Part shown: piece after piece, positions 25,306 through 34,473 of the stretch
How positions within the stretch are numbered: the stretch's first letter is position 1
Layout of the letters: each line of letters starts with the position of its first letter
Assembly (NCBI RefSeq): GCF_016735595.1
Contig: NZ_JAERRB010000008.1
Location: 62,001-126,000 of the forward strand
Source: Chryseolinea lacunae
GTDB taxonomy: Bacteria; Bacteroidota; Bacteroidia; Cytophagales; Cyclobacteriaceae
Direction of reading: 5' to 3'
DNA length: 64,000 bases
Notes under the pieces: generated by a model
What the model was told of the DNA's origin: nothing
Databases searched by the model: none
The model's input: only the letters and a program-made list of their open reading frames with translations
Made by a program: the position numbers and the translations under genes

Positions 25306-26607
25306 ATGGCCGAGATCTTACCCATTCGCCCCTGGCGATATAACCCTTCCCTCAGCGGCGACCTTGACGCACTGGCCTCTCCCCTGTTCGATGTGGTTTC
25401 GGAAAAGCAGCGTAAAGCACTCTACCAAAACCCGCTCAACAGCATTCACCTGTCGGTGCCCGAAGGACCGGACCCGACAAACCGTGCGGCGGCGTTGCTG
25501 GCAAAATGGAAATCGGAAAAGGTGTTGGTGCAAGACAAGCTTCCGGCCATCTATGTTTATTATCAGTATTTCAAACTGGCTGGCGATTCAAAAGAATATT
25601 GCCGCAAAGGTTTCATTGCCCACATCCGCGCCTACGATTGGGAAGACGGTGTGATTCTGCGACACGAGAACACCATTCCCAAAGCGGTGAACGACCGCGT
25701 GGACCTGCTCGAAAAAACCGAGTTGCATGTGAATCCCACACACGGTTTGTTCACCGATCCGCATTTCACGCTGGAGCACTACATGGATGCGGCCATCCAA
25801 AACCCGCTCTACGAAACCGAAGACTATCAGGGCGTGCGCGACGTGCTGGCCGTGATACACGACGCATCCATCATTCGCCGTTTCATCGATGTGATGAGTG
25901 GCAAAACCATCATCCTGGCCGACGGACATCATCGCTATGAAGGATCGTTGATCTATAAGCAGAAATGCATCGCGGCCAACCCAAACCACCGCGGCGACGA
26001 AGGCTACAATTTTCACCTCATGTATTTCACCAACACCGAGGCCGACGACCTGCGCATCCTGCCCACACACCGGATCATCCGCGACCTGCCCGACTTCCAC
26101 GAGCAGGACATCCTGGCGCGACTGGAACCTTACTTCACCATCACACCGGTGGAAGACTCGCACACCGTGAACGAAATCATTGCTGGCAAGCCGTGGGCGT
26201 TTGGTTTGTTGTTTAGCGAAAACGCCTACAAGGTGCGCCTCAAACCCGATGCGCTGCAAACCATGTCGTGGCCTTTCCCCGACGTGGTGAAAAAACTTGA
26301 CCTCACGGTGATGCATTATTTCATTATCGGCAAAGCCCTGTGCATTCCCGGCAAAGTGCAGCGACAGTCGGAGTATATCGACTTCGACCGCAGCTTTTCC
26401 GATTGCCTGCAGCGTGTCATCAAAGGCGATGCACAGATGGCCATCATCACCAACGAAGTATCGATCGAAGAAGTGAAAGCGGTTTGCCACAGTGGCTTCA
26501 CCATGCCGCAGAAGTCCACCTACTTCTATCCCAAAGTGATTGGTGGATTTTTGTTCACCTCCATCCGGCAAGCCGAGTTTGAGCTGCCGGTTTATTCGCC
26601 GATCTGA
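25306..26607 (+). CDS. DUF1015 family protein
   Basis: 433 residues from ATG 25306 (MAEILPIRPWRYNPSL). The family signature LADGHHRYEGSLIYK (about 205-219) and the N-terminal PFxxxRP-like motif IRPWRYNP are present. DUF1015 proteins are predicted to be soluble enzymes, possibly with an SpoOJ/ParB-nuclease-like fold; no biochemical role is firmly established. The Maf gene follows after 30 nt, and a membrane protease after that, so a three-gene operon is plausible. A near -7 (TATCTTCG, 25265-25272) lies 34 nt before the start. Confidence 0.85.
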   Translation: MAEILPIRPWRYNPSLSGDLDALASPLFDVVSEKQRKALYQNPLNSIHLSVPEGPDPTNRAAALLAKWKSEKVLVQDKLPAIYVYYQYFKLAGDSKEYCRKGFIAHIRAYDWEDGVILRHENTIPKAVNDRVDLLEKTELHVNPTHGLFTDPHFTLEHYMDAAIQNPLYETEDYQGVRDVLAVIHDASIIRRFIDVMSGKTIILADGHHRYEGSLIYKQKCIAANPNHRGDEGYNFHLMYFTNTEADDLRILPTHRIIRDLPDFHEQDILARLEPYFTITPVEDSHTVNEIIAGKPWAFGLLFSENAYKVRLKPDALQTMSWPFPDVVKKLDLTVMHYFIIGKALCIPGKVQRQSEYIDFDRSFSDCLQRVIKGDAQMAIITNEVSIEEVKAVCHSGFTMPQKSTYFYPKVIGGFLFTSIRQAEFELPVYSPI

Positions 26608-26637
26608 ACTATATTGAATTCGAAAAACACCTGCGAT

Positions 26638-27207
26638 ATGAGCATCCCAAACCGTCCGCTGGTGCTGGCGTCCAGTTCGCCCCGGCGCCAATACCTCATG
26701 AAAGAAGCCGGCTTCACCTTCACGCTGGAGAAACCCGACGTGGAAGAAACCTTTCCCGACTCCCTGCCGGTGGAACAAGTGGCGCGCTACCTGGCCGAAA
26801 AGAAAGCCGAATATTTCCGGCCCACCATGAAGGACGAAATCATTGTGACGGCCGACACCGTGGTGATCATCAACAACACCATCATCAACAAACCCCAGGA
26901 CCGCGCCGAAGCCATTGGCATGCTCACCATGCTGTCGGGCAAAACCCACCGTGTGATGACGGGCGTGTGCATCATCTCCAAAGAAAAAGAACAAACCTTT
27001 GACGATACCACCGAAGTGACCTTTCAAACGCTGACACCCGAAGAGATCGCCTACTATGTGGATCACCACAAACCCTATGACAAGGCCGGTGCCTATGGCG
27101 CACAGGACTGGATTGGGATGGTGGCCATCGAAAAAATTGTCGGCTCCTATTTCAACGTGATGGGGTTGCCGATTCACAAGGTGTATCAATATCTTTCGCG
27201 CTGGTAG
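26638..27207 (+). CDS. maf: Maf-type nucleoside triphosphate pyrophosphatase
   Basis: 189 residues from ATG 26638 (MSIPNRPLVLASSSPRR). Maf hydrolyses dTTP/UTP or modified pyrimidine triphosphates to monophosphates, as house-cleaning. Motifs: LASSSPRRQYLM, EKPDVEETF, TADTVV, KPQDRAEAIGMLTMLSGKTH and YDKAGAYGAQD. The length is typical. It probably belongs to an operon with the DUF1015 gene before it and the CPBP gene after it (15 nt gap). Confidence 0.93.
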   Translation: MSIPNRPLVLASSSPRRQYLMKEAGFTFTLEKPDVEETFPDSLPVEQVARYLAEKKAEYFRPTMKDEIIVTADTVVIINNTIINKPQDRAEAIGMLTMLSGKTHRVMTGVCIISKEKEQTFDDTTEVTFQTLTPEEIAYYVDHHKPYDKAGAYGAQDWIGMVAIEKIVGSYFNVMGLPIHKVYQYLSRW

Positions 27208-27222
27208 GCCCTTGCGTTGTTC

Positions 27223-28152
27223 ATGAAGAAGATCTGGAAGTTTCTCGTTCACCATGTGCAGGAAGATTTTAACCTGCGCGCCTACCTGCTCACCTTTTTA
27301 TTTCTGACGGTCTCGGTCTATGTGAACTACAGCCTTGATTTTGAGGATACGTTTCTTGACACACAAAAAGGATTTCTGAAATTTTTCTATTACTTCCTTT
27401 TCTATGGCTTTGCCTACTACAGCACCATGGCCATCGTGTTCTTTTCAAAAAAGGGAAGCACATTTTTTCGCGAGCGCGATTTCTGGATCCGTAGTGTGCT
27501 GGCGCTGGCCGCCCTGAGCCTCGACGGCAGTCAGCCCTATCTGCACAGCATCGTGAACGCGCTGGCTCCTGCACAACTTCAATATTGGGTCTACAAAGTA
27601 GCAAACAACCTCATCGGGTTTGTGAACATACTCTTGCCACTACTTTTGTTTCATCGCTATTACGATCACAACCGGAAACACTACTACGGCCTTCAGGTGC
27701 AACACTTCGACACACGTCCCTATTTTGTGTTGTTGCTCATCATGCTGCCACTCATTGTGGGCGCATCGTTCGAGCCCAGTTTTGTGAAGCAATATCCTAT
27801 GTATAAAGTCACGGCGGCGCATACTTATCTCGGTGTGCCCGAGTGGGTCACGGTGGCGTGCTATGAGGTTGCGTATGGACTTGATTTTATCACCGTTGAA
27901 TTTCTGTTTCGCGGCTTCATGGTCATTGGCATGATGCACGTGGTGGGGCGCAACGCCGTGCTGGCCATGGCCGTCACCTACTGTTATCTGCACTTTGGAA
28001 AGCCTGCGGGCGAAGCGGTGAGCTCGATCTTTGGTGGCTACATTCTGGGCGTGGTGGCCTATGAAACAAAGGGCGTGTGGGGTGGCGTGATTGTGCACGT
28101 TGGCATTGCGTGGCTCATGGAGCTTGTGGCCTTCCTTCAGAAATTGCGCTGA
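27223..28152 (+). CDS. CPBP/CAAX-type intramembrane protease family protein
   Basis: 309 residues with about seven hydrophobic segments. The C-terminal half has the CPBP motifs: VEFLFRGF (motif 1, about residue 224), YCYLHFGKP (motif 2) and VIVHVGIAW (motif 3). In motif 1 the first Glu of the usual EExxxR is Val, while the second Glu and the Arg are kept. Relatives are intramembrane proteases or immunity-type proteins. The N-terminal part (about 1-140) has helices not typical of the core. It ends 1 nt from the convergent glycosyltransferase gene. Confidence 0.8.
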   Translation: MKKIWKFLVHHVQEDFNLRAYLLTFLFLTVSVYVNYSLDFEDTFLDTQKGFLKFFYYFLFYGFAYYSTMAIVFFSKKGSTFFRERDFWIRSVLALAALSLDGSQPYLHSIVNALAPAQLQYWVYKVANNLIGFVNILLPLLLFHRYYDHNRKHYYGLQVQHFDTRPYFVLLLIMLPLIVGASFEPSFVKQYPMYKVTAAHTYLGVPEWVTVACYEVAYGLDFITVEFLFRGFMVIGMMHVVGRNAVLAMAVTYCYLHFGKPAGEAVSSIFGGYILGVVAYETKGVWGGVIVHVGIAWLMELVAFLQKLR

Positions 28153-28153
28153 C

Positions 28154-29281
28154 TCAACCCTGGTAGAGCGCCATCAAGTCTTTGGCAATCACTTCCGGTC
28201 TGAATTGACCGATAAATTTTTTACCGTCGGCGATCATCTGCTTTCGCAGCTCTCCGTCGCTCAGCACGCGGCTCAACTGATGGGCCAGCTCTTCGGCATT
28301 TTCTGGATCCACATACAACGACCCCGGCCCTGCGGCTTCGCTAAAACACGATCCTGTTGACGTGATTACCGGAATGCCCGACGCCATGGCTTCCACCAGC
28401 GGGATGCCAAACCCTTCGAAGAGCGAGGGGTATACAAACACTTCTGCGCCCTGAAAGAGCGCCGGAAATTCCTGGAAGGGAACCTCGTGCAAAAAGATGA
28501 GGCTCTCCAACACACCCGACTGCTGCGCCTCTTCCACCACTTGTTTTTTATAGGCCGTTTCTTTGCCCACAATCACCACCGGCAAACGTTCAGCTGGTTT
28601 CTGCAACGCCAGTGCCTGGATGAGGAGCAACACATTTTTCCGTGTTTCGAGCGTGCCCACATTCAACACAAATCGTTCGGGCAACGCATACTTTTTCTTC
28701 ACTTCCTGGATTTGGTTGGGCGTGGCCACGGTGTTGAACTGCGGATGACATCCCTGATACACTACTTTGATCTTTGAAGCAGGCACCTGCAGAAAATCAA
28801 TCAGGTCCTGTGCCGTCTGCTGGCTGATGGCCACCACAACGTCGGCCGACTTGCAGGCGGCATTCACCTTCGTTTTGTAGATGGCTACATCGATGGGGTT
28901 GTAGAGCCTGGGGAAGCGCAGAAAAATGAGATCGTGCACCGTCACAATCTTCTTTATGCCCGTCGGTAAATTCACCGGCAGCTCCTGGCTCAGGCCATGA
29001 AACACCTGCAAGGTTTTCACACTGGCTTCACCCGCGATGCCCACGGTGCGCCAGAGACTCGCCGCCTTAAAAATTGTGTAGGACCACGGTGGTGTAACCA
29101 CCTGCACCTGGGCACGCCCCACCAGCGGCGTCACTTCCGGATGTTTGCGCGTTTTGGGTGTATAGAGAACATAATGATGCCCGGGCTCGAAATCACAAAG
29201 GGCGTTCAAAACAAACCGGCTGTAGTTGCCCAGGCCGGTGAAGTTGTTGAAGAGCCGCTTGGCGTCGAAGCCTATGTTCAC
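28154..29281 (-). CDS. Glycosyltransferase, GT4 type
   Basis: 375 residues. N-terminal acceptor domain ([22 protein letters not shown]) with the glycine-rich turn, and a C-terminal nucleotide-sugar domain with [13 protein letters not shown] and [19 protein letters not shown] (the retaining-GT4 E-x7-E motif). It transfers sugar from an activated donor to an unknown acceptor, probably a surface glycan or lipid. The ATG overlaps the stop of the pyrophosphatase gene by 4 nt, an odd but not implausible pairing. It converges with the CPBP gene. Confidence 0.9.
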   Translation of the reverse strand: MNIGFDAKRLFNNFTGLGNYSRFVLNALCDFEPGHHYVLYTPKTRKHPEVTPLVGRAQVQVVTPPWSYTIFKAASLWRTVGIAGEASVKTLQVFHGLSQELPVNLPTGIKKIVTVHDLIFLRFPRLYNPIDVAIYKTKVNAACKSADVVVAISQQTAQDLIDFLQVPASKIKVVYQGCHPQFNTVATPNQIQEVKKKYALPERFVLNVGTLETRKNVLLLIQALALQKPAERLPVVIVGKETAYKKQVVEEAQQSGVLESLIFLHEVPFQEFPALFQGAEVFVYPSLFEGFGIPLVEAMASGIPVITSTGSCFSEAAGPGSLYVDPENAEELAHQLSRVLSDGELRKQMIADGKKFIGQFRPEVIAKDLMALYQG

Positions 29282-29814
29282 TTGGGGAAAGTCTTTTTAT
29301 ACAAGTCGATGCTCTGCTGGATGATCTCCATCGCTTTGGCCTTCGACTCAAATTCGTCTACGATCACAACCTTGTTTTCAAGGGTTTTGTAGTTCTCGAA
29401 GAAATGTTTCAGCTCGTTTCTGAAATATTCGGGCAACTGGTCCATCTCGTTGATGTGGCTCACGCTCACATCCTGTTCGGCCACGGCGATGATCTTGTCA
29501 TCGGCTTCGCCCTTGTCGATCATGCGCATCACGCCAATCACTTTGGAAGGAATGAGGCAGCGGGGCACCACGGTAACTTGCGTGAGCACAACGATGTCGA
29601 GCGGGTCGTGATCTTCACCCAGGGTTTGCGGAATGAAGCCGTAGTTGAGCGGGTAGTACATGGACGCATAGAGCACGCGATCCAGTTTGATGAGACCGCT
29701 GTCTTTGTCGATCTCATACTTTGCGCGCGATCCTTTCGGAATCTCGATGATGCCGTTCACATGTTCCGGGGGATTGTCGCCAATCGATACTTCGTGCCAA
29801 GGGTGCTTTACCAT
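29278..29814 (-). CDS. ppa: Inorganic pyrophosphatase (soluble, family I)
   Basis: 178 residues, close to E. coli Ppa. It hydrolyses pyrophosphate and so drives biosynthetic reactions, including sugar-nucleotide use by glycosyltransferases. Motifs: [28 protein letters not shown] and the metal-binding [10 protein letters not shown]. It starts at ATG 29814 with a very short leader; an exact minus-strand TAATTTTG lies about 18 nt upstream, inside the T-tract of the efflux-operon terminator. The glycosyltransferase gene overlaps its stop by 4 nt. Confidence 0.96.
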   Translation of the reverse strand: MVKHPWHEVSIGDNPPEHVNGIIEIPKGSRAKYEIDKDSGLIKLDRVLYASMYYPLNYGFIPQTLGEDHDPLDIVVLTQVTVVPRCLIPSKVIGVMRMIDKGEADDKIIAVAEQDVSVSHINEMDQLPEYFRNELKHFFENYKTLENKVVIVDEFESKAKAMEIIQQSIDLYKKTFPK

Positions 29815-29831
29815 ACATTTTGAGTTGAACC

Positions 29832-29874
29832 CAAAATTAAATAAAAAGCCCCCCGATTGCTACCGGGGGGCTTT
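29832..29874 (-). terminator. Terminator of the adaptor/TolC operon overlapping the ppa -7 element
   Basis: An 11-bp stem (29845-29855 with 29864-29874, six consecutive G-C pairs) has an 8-nt loop. On the minus strand it is followed by TTTTATTTAATTTTG. Within that tail TAATTTTG (29832-29839) is an exact TAnnTTTG, placed to start ppa about 13 nt before its ATG. Confidence 0.75.
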
Positions 29875-29892
29875 GTGTTGGTCGTTAATTTT

Positions 29893-31287
29893 TTACTTGT
29901 CTTTCTTCTCAGGCTCCTTCTTCTCTGCCATTTTCACTTTGTCGCCATCTTTCAATCGTTTGGAAACGGCCAGGAACGGTCCGGTGATCACTTCGGTGCT
30001 GTCGCTCACACCCGACACAATTTCGATGTTGTCGTAATCGCTGATGCCGGTTTTCACCTCCACCATTTTCGCCACGCCTTTGTCGTTCACAAAGATCACC
30101 GTTTTGTCTTCTTTTTTCTTCTCGGGCTTTTTGTCGGTGCTTGCGGCCGGCGGAGGTCCGTCGTCGTCGTCCATGCCACCGCCACCGTTGTTCTGGGGCT
30201 CTTCGGTCTTGGTGCCGTCAGCGCTTCGGGTGGTCACTGAAGCCAGGGGTACCGACAAGGCGTTGGCTTTGGTTTTGGTGATGATGTCTACGCTGGCAGT
30301 CATGCCGGGACGGAAGGGAAACTTGTTGCCCTCTTTCACCAGGTCCTGGTAGGACGAGCTGAGGATGAGGATACGCACTTCAAATTCCGTGATGGCATCG
30401 GTTGATGTTTTGTCTTTGGCGGTGTTGGCAATGAGCGTTACCAGGCCTTTAAATTCTTTCTTCTGGTTGGTGTAGGCGTCCACGTCGATGATGGCCGTGT
30501 CGCCCAGGTGCACGCGCACGATGTCGTTTTCGTTCACGTTCACGCGTACTTCCATTTTGTTGAGGTCGGCGATGCGCAACATTTCCGTTCCGGCCATGGT
30601 GGCGGTTCCTACCACGCGCTCACCATTTTTCACAATGAGCTTTGACACGATGCCGTTCATGGGCGCCACCACCGATGTCTTGCGGAAGTTTTCGCGCGCT
30701 TCTTTCAACGACGCTTCCGTGCTGCGGATGATATAGTGTGCCGCTTCTACCGATTGCTGTGCCGAGGCCACATCGTTCTTGGCGATCTCATAGTTTTGTT
30801 TGGCCAGTTGCCAGTCGGCATCGGAAATTACTTTCTCGTTAAACAACTTTTCGTTCCGCTTGTACTCCAGTTCCGTGCGGGTGAGCGTGGCCTGCGAGCG
30901 AAGCAGGTTGGCTTTCGATTGCTCAAGGTTGGCGCGTTGCTGGCTCAGACCGGCTTCGGCACGATCGAGCTGGCTTTGCCAGGTGTCGGGACGAATGCGC
31001 ACCAATGTTTTTCCTTTGGCCACCGAGTCGCCTTCTTCAATGAGAAGGTCGATGATTTCGCCCGATACTTCGGGTGCGATCTTCACTTCCGTGACGGGCT
31101 GAACCGTTCCGGAGGCGCTCACTTTCTCAACGATGGTTACACGCTTGGCTTTGGCGAATTCAACTTCTATCTCCTTCGGCTTCCCTACCCAGCCCAAACT
31201 TTTGCCAACTAATAAGAAAAGGAAAATAACTACGACGGCCCCGATGAGCCAATAAATCATCTTGTTCGATTTGCGTTTTTGTGCCAT
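29893..31287 (-). CDS. Efflux periplasmic adaptor (HlyD/MacA-like membrane fusion protein)
   Basis: 464 residues. One N-terminal transmembrane helix (about 11-30) anchors it. The rest is a typical adaptor: biotinyl-lipoyl half motifs (SGTVQPVTEVKIAPEVSGEI and VVAPMNGIVSKL), a long alpha-hairpin (about 100-200, coiled coil), a beta-barrel and a membrane-proximal domain. Near the C-terminus (about 365-400) is an insert rich in G, D, P and K (NNGGGGMDDDDGPPPAA). It lies 11 nt after a TolC gene, which fits a tripartite efflux or secretion pump. No ABC or RND inner-membrane partner is in the window; a MacB-type partner elsewhere is likely. Confidence 0.9.
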   Translation of the reverse strand: MAQKRKSNKMIYWLIGAVVVIFLFLLVGKSLGWVGKPKEIEVEFAKAKRVTIVEKVSASGTVQPVTEVKIAPEVSGEIIDLLIEEGDSVAKGKTLVRIRPDTWQSQLDRAEAGLSQQRANLEQSKANLLRSQATLTRTELEYKRNEKLFNEKVISDADWQLAKQNYEIAKNDVASAQQSVEAAHYIIRSTEASLKEARENFRKTSVVAPMNGIVSKLIVKNGERVVGTATMAGTEMLRIADLNKMEVRVNVNENDIVRVHLGDTAIIDVDAYTNQKKEFKGLVTLIANTAKDKTSTDAITEFEVRILILSSSYQDLVKEGNKFPFRPGMTASVDIITKTKANALSVPLASVTTRSADGTKTEEPQNNGGGGMDDDDGPPPAASTDKKPEKKKEDKTVIFVNDKGVAKMVEVKTGISDYDNIEIVSGVSDSTEVITGPFLAVSKRLKDGDKVKMAEKKEPEKKDK

Positions 31288-31298
31288 TGCGTGGTTTA

Positions 31299-32768
31299 TT
31301 AATATTCGATGGGTTTGCCTTGATAGAAGTCCAGTACTTTCTTCTTGAAGATGAAATCATATTTTGCCCGCGACAAATCGGTCTGGGCCTGGAACAGGTT
31401 GTTTTGCGACACCTGATATTCAAACGAGTTTGCCGCGCCTGCGCCAAAGCGTTGTTCCATCATGCGATAGGCTTCGGTGCGCGCCGTTACCTGACGCAGC
31501 GCCGAGTTGTAGGTCTTTGCAGAAGCCGCCGCATCGTTATAGGCCGACTCCACATTTTGACGGAGCGTTTGTTCAATTTCCTGTGCGTTTATTTTTGCCT
31601 GCTGATTTTGAACGATGGAGCGCTGAACCGAAGCCCGCGCCGTGTAGCCGTTAAAGATGGGGATCGTTAATTGAAGCCCCAGCGTTTTGTAAATGTTGTC
31701 TTTGATCTGGTCGGCAAACTTATACGTGTTCAGATACGAACCATTCGGGTTCCGCGTATATACTGGCATGCCCGTGTCCTGGTTCACATAGGCAACAGGC
31801 GCCTTCGAAAACGAAAAGGTGTTGTCGGGATAAAACTGTGCTTCTTGTGTGCTGGAGTAGTTGGTGTTCAAGCCTGCATTGAGGCTCAGGCGTGGGTAAA
31901 GATTTCCACGCGCAGCTTTCACCGCATAGTGCGAGCTCTGGATCTTATATTCAGCACTTCTGATTTCGGGCATGGTTTGACGGGCCTGGTCAAAGATCTC
32001 GTCGCGACTCTGGTCGATCACCAGGGCTTCGGGATTCAGGTCGGGAATCTCCACGTCGAGGCCTTGCGTGGCGGGGATGCGCAACGCTTGTTTCAAACGC
32101 AACAGCGACAACGCCAGCGCGTTTTCCTGTTGGATCAAGGTCACTTCGTTGCTGGCCACCTGGGCATCGAGATTGAGTTGTTCCGATTTGGCCAACGCAC
32201 CCGCGGCTACCTGCCGGGTTGTGCGGTCCAATTGCTTTTGGCTGGACTCCAACTGGAAGCGGGCATTGTTTACCAGCTCCTTGTTGAACACCACATTGAT
32301 AAACAGGTTGGCCACATTCAGGATCAGATCGTTCTTTGCCTTTGCCAGGTCTTCGGTAGACGCCGCATAGGTCGTTTGATATTGCTGTATGCTGTTGTGA
32401 ATGCGAAAGCCGTTGAAGATGGGCAATGACGCGTTGGCCGCGAGATTCGACGACTTGATTTCCTGCGACGTAAATGCGTTGCTCACGGGGTCAAGACCGC
32501 GACCCCAGCTGTAGCCATACGAAGCCGATCCGTTTAAGCTTGGCAGTCGAGCAAATTTTGACTGTCTCAAATCCACCTCGCTGCTTTCCACATTGTAGGC
32601 ACTGCGTTGCACGGAGAGGTTGTTAGACAACGCATAGTCTATGCACTGTTTGAGCCCCCACTTCACATTCGTGGCGGGCGTTTGGGCTTCCTGTTTCACC
32701 GTGTCGATTTGCGCCCAGGTGACTTTCGACACCATCAAAATCAAAACTGCCAGTAGTATTCTTTTCAT
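31299..32768 (-). CDS. TolC-family outer membrane channel protein
   Basis: 489 residues. Signal peptide MKRILLAVLILMVSKVTWAQ. The mature protein shows the two-fold TolC repeat of long amphipathic helices (for example SNNLSVQRSAYNVESSEVDLR and IKAARGNLYPRLSL-like segments), each followed by an outer-membrane strand region (YGYSWGRGLDPVSNAFT). It forms the outer-membrane duct for the adaptor encoded next. It follows the serine dehydratase beta gene by 9 nt, so the three may share a transcript. Confidence 0.93.
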   Translation of the reverse strand: MKRILLAVLILMVSKVTWAQIDTVKQEAQTPATNVKWGLKQCIDYALSNNLSVQRSAYNVESSEVDLRQSKFARLPSLNGSASYGYSWGRGLDPVSNAFTSQEIKSSNLAANASLPIFNGFRIHNSIQQYQTTYAASTEDLAKAKNDLILNVANLFINVVFNKELVNNARFQLESSQKQLDRTTRQVAAGALAKSEQLNLDAQVASNEVTLIQQENALALSLLRLKQALRIPATQGLDVEIPDLNPEALVIDQSRDEIFDQARQTMPEIRSAEYKIQSSHYAVKAARGNLYPRLSLNAGLNTNYSSTQEAQFYPDNTFSFSKAPVAYVNQDTGMPVYTRNPNGSYLNTYKFADQIKDNIYKTLGLQLTIPIFNGYTARASVQRSIVQNQQAKINAQEIEQTLRQNVESAYNDAAASAKTYNSALRQVTARTEAYRMMEQRFGAGAANSFEYQVSQNNLFQAQTDLSRAKYDFIFKKKVLDFYQGKPIEY

Positions 32769-32777
32769 GTGCTTTTA

Positions 32778-33455
32778 TCAACGATCAATATCCGGTATAT
32801 AAATAATTTGTTTCACCCAGCTAAGACTCTTTAAGTATGCTAATGTTACATCCTTGAGTCCGGAATCCATCTCAATGACCAGTCCCGCCAGGTCGTTCTT
32901 CCCCTTCCGCGAAACCGACATGGTGGCAATGTTGCAGTCGTCGTGGGCCAGCACATCGGCAATGAACGCGATGCTGCCCTTCACGTCGGCGGCGGTGATC
33001 ATGAGTGTGTGCAGGTTGGCGCTGAAGTCGGCCTTGAACCCGTTCACCTCGGCAATGTTGATGAGCCCTCCGCCCCGGCTTTCGCCAATCACTTCCAGGG
33101 TCTGGTCGCCTTTCCGGAGATTCAGTTTGATGGTGTTGGGATGAAGCGTGGAAGCGTTGCCCACCGATTTGAAATGGAACACCAGGCCCTTGTCGCGGGC
33201 AATGTCGATGGCGTCTTTGATGCGAACGTCGTCTGTTTTATAGTCCAGCAGGCCGGCAATGATGGCGCGGTCGCTTCCGTGCCCTTCATAGGTACGGGCA
33301 AACGAATTGTAGAAGGTGATGTCGGCCTCGTCAGGGATGCCACCCAACAACTTGAGGGCTGCGCGGGCTATCCGCACCACCCCCGCCGTATGGGAACTGG
33401 AAGGTCCGATCATAACGGGGCCAATCATATCGAAAACACTGCTTTTCTCCGCCAT
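32778..33455 (-). CDS. sdaAB: L-serine dehydratase, iron-sulfur type, beta subunit
   Basis: 225 residues. The N-terminus MIGPSSSHTAGVVRIARAA is the signature of the beta (allosteric/substrate) domain, and the C-terminal ~75 residues look like an ACT regulatory domain (DCNIATMSVSRKGKND). The enzyme converts L-serine to pyruvate and ammonia together with an Fe-S alpha subunit. The alpha gene (sdaAA) is not next to it, so it is encoded elsewhere. Its neighbours tolC and the adaptor gene do not suggest a metabolic link. Confidence 0.9.
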   Translation of the reverse strand: MAEKSSVFDMIGPVMIGPSSSHTAGVVRIARAALKLLGGIPDEADITFYNSFARTYEGHGSDRAIIAGLLDYKTDDVRIKDAIDIARDKGLVFHFKSVGNASTLHPNTIKLNLRKGDQTLEVIGESRGGGLINIAEVNGFKADFSANLHTLMITAADVKGSIAFIADVLAHDDCNIATMSVSRKGKNDLAGLVIEMDSGLKDVTLAYLKSLSWVKQIIYIPDIDR

Positions 33456-33494
33456 ACTGGGTTAGAATACGCAATCTGTCGACAAAAAGATGTA

Positions 33495-33509
33495 ATTGTT
33501 ACAAACAAT
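33495..33509. promoter_or_regulatory. Short inverted repeat upstream of sdaAB
   Basis: ATTGTT (33495-33500) and AACAAT (33504-33509) form a perfect 6-bp dyad around ACA, 40 nt before the sdaAB start. It could be an operator, but a short AT-rich dyad also occurs by chance. Confidence 0.25.
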
Positions 33510-33551
33510 CAGGGTTCAACATGAAAAAGATGAATGCCGGGAGGAAATGCC

Positions 33552-34346
33552 CTAAACGGCAATGGGTGCCTTGATGGACGGATGCGACTGGTAGTTCACA
33601 ATTTCAAAGTCCTCGAACCGGTAGTCGAAGATCGATTCCGGCTTCCGCTTTATGTTCAGCTGCGGCAGCGCATAGGGCTCGCGCGATAACTGCAACTGCG
33701 CCTGCTCCAGGTGGTTGCTGTAGAGGTGCGTGTCGCCGCCGGTCCAGATAAACTCGCCCGGAGCTAGGTCGCACTGCTGCGCAAACATGTGGGTTAGCAA
33801 CGCATAGGACGCGATGTTGAACGGCACCCCCAAAAAGTAATCGGCACTGCGCTGGTAGAGCTGGCACGACAATTTTCCATCGGCCACATAAAACTGGAAA
33901 AGGGCGTGGCAGGGCGGCAAAGCCATCTTGTCCACTTCCGACGGGTTCCAGGCGGTCACAATGTGGCGACGCGAATCGGGTTTGCTTTTGATTTGTTGAA
34001 TCACCTGCGTGATCTGGTCGATGTGGCGGCCGTCCGGCGCGGGCCAACTGCGCCACTGGTGGCCATACACGGGGCCTAGCTCACCGTTTTCGTCGGCCCA
34101 CTCGTCCCAGATGCTCACACCGTTGTCTTTCAGGTATTTGATGTTGGTGTCGCCGTTGAGGAACCAGAGAAGCTCGTAGATAATGGACCGCAGGTGAAGT
34201 TTTTTGGTGGTCACCAACGGAAATCCTTCCGCGAGATCGAAACGCAACTGCCGGCCAAATACAGAAAGCGTGCCCGTGCCGGTGCGATCGGTTTTCTGAG
34301 CGCCGGTTTGCAGGATGTCGTTCATGAGGGCCAGGTATTGCTTCAT
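33552..34346 (-). CDS. thyA: Thymidylate synthase
   Basis: 264 residues, identical in length to E. coli ThyA. It methylates dUMP to dTMP using methylene-tetrahydrofolate. The catalytic cysteine is in [13 protein letters not shown], the nucleotide-binding part is [19 protein letters not shown], and the N-terminus has [13 protein letters not shown] dihydrofolate reductase gene does not follow directly. The dCMP deaminase at the right end of this window would supply its substrate through dUMP. Confidence 0.97.
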   Translation of the reverse strand: MKQYLALMNDILQTGAQKTDRTGTGTLSVFGRQLRFDLAEGFPLVTTKKLHLRSIIYELLWFLNGDTNIKYLKDNGVSIWDEWADENGELGPVYGHQWRSWPAPDGRHIDQITQVIQQIKSKPDSRRHIVTAWNPSEVDKMALPPCHALFQFYVADGKLSCQLYQRSADYFLGVPFNIASYALLTHMFAQQCDLAPGEFIWTGGDTHLYSNHLEQAQLQLSREPYALPQLNIKRKPESIFDYRFEDFEIVNYQSHPSIKAPIAV

Positions 34347-34390
34347 CGCGCGTGATTTTAAGGTTGCAAGTAATGCAATCCCGGGCGTCC

Positions 34391-34422
34391 GTAAAATAAA
34401 AAAGCCCGGAAAAAATCCGGGC
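34391..34422 (-). terminator. Terminator of the lipoprotein gene
   Basis: A 7-bp GC-rich stem (34404-34410 with 34416-34422) has the loop AAAAA and is followed on the minus strand by TTTTTTATTTTAC. The tail includes TATTTTAC, which could help start thyA about 45 nt further on. Confidence 0.7.
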
Positions 34423-34473
34423 CTTTTAAGAATTCACAGCGGAGAAAATCATTTCCTCCGGTTGAACTTTTTC

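Noticed and set aside
25588-27255. A 555-codon open frame on the minus strand across the DUF1015 and maf genes
   Set aside because: It is the antisense shadow of two well-identified plus-strand genes; the translation is rich in His, Gly and Val with no family motif, as expected from codon bias.
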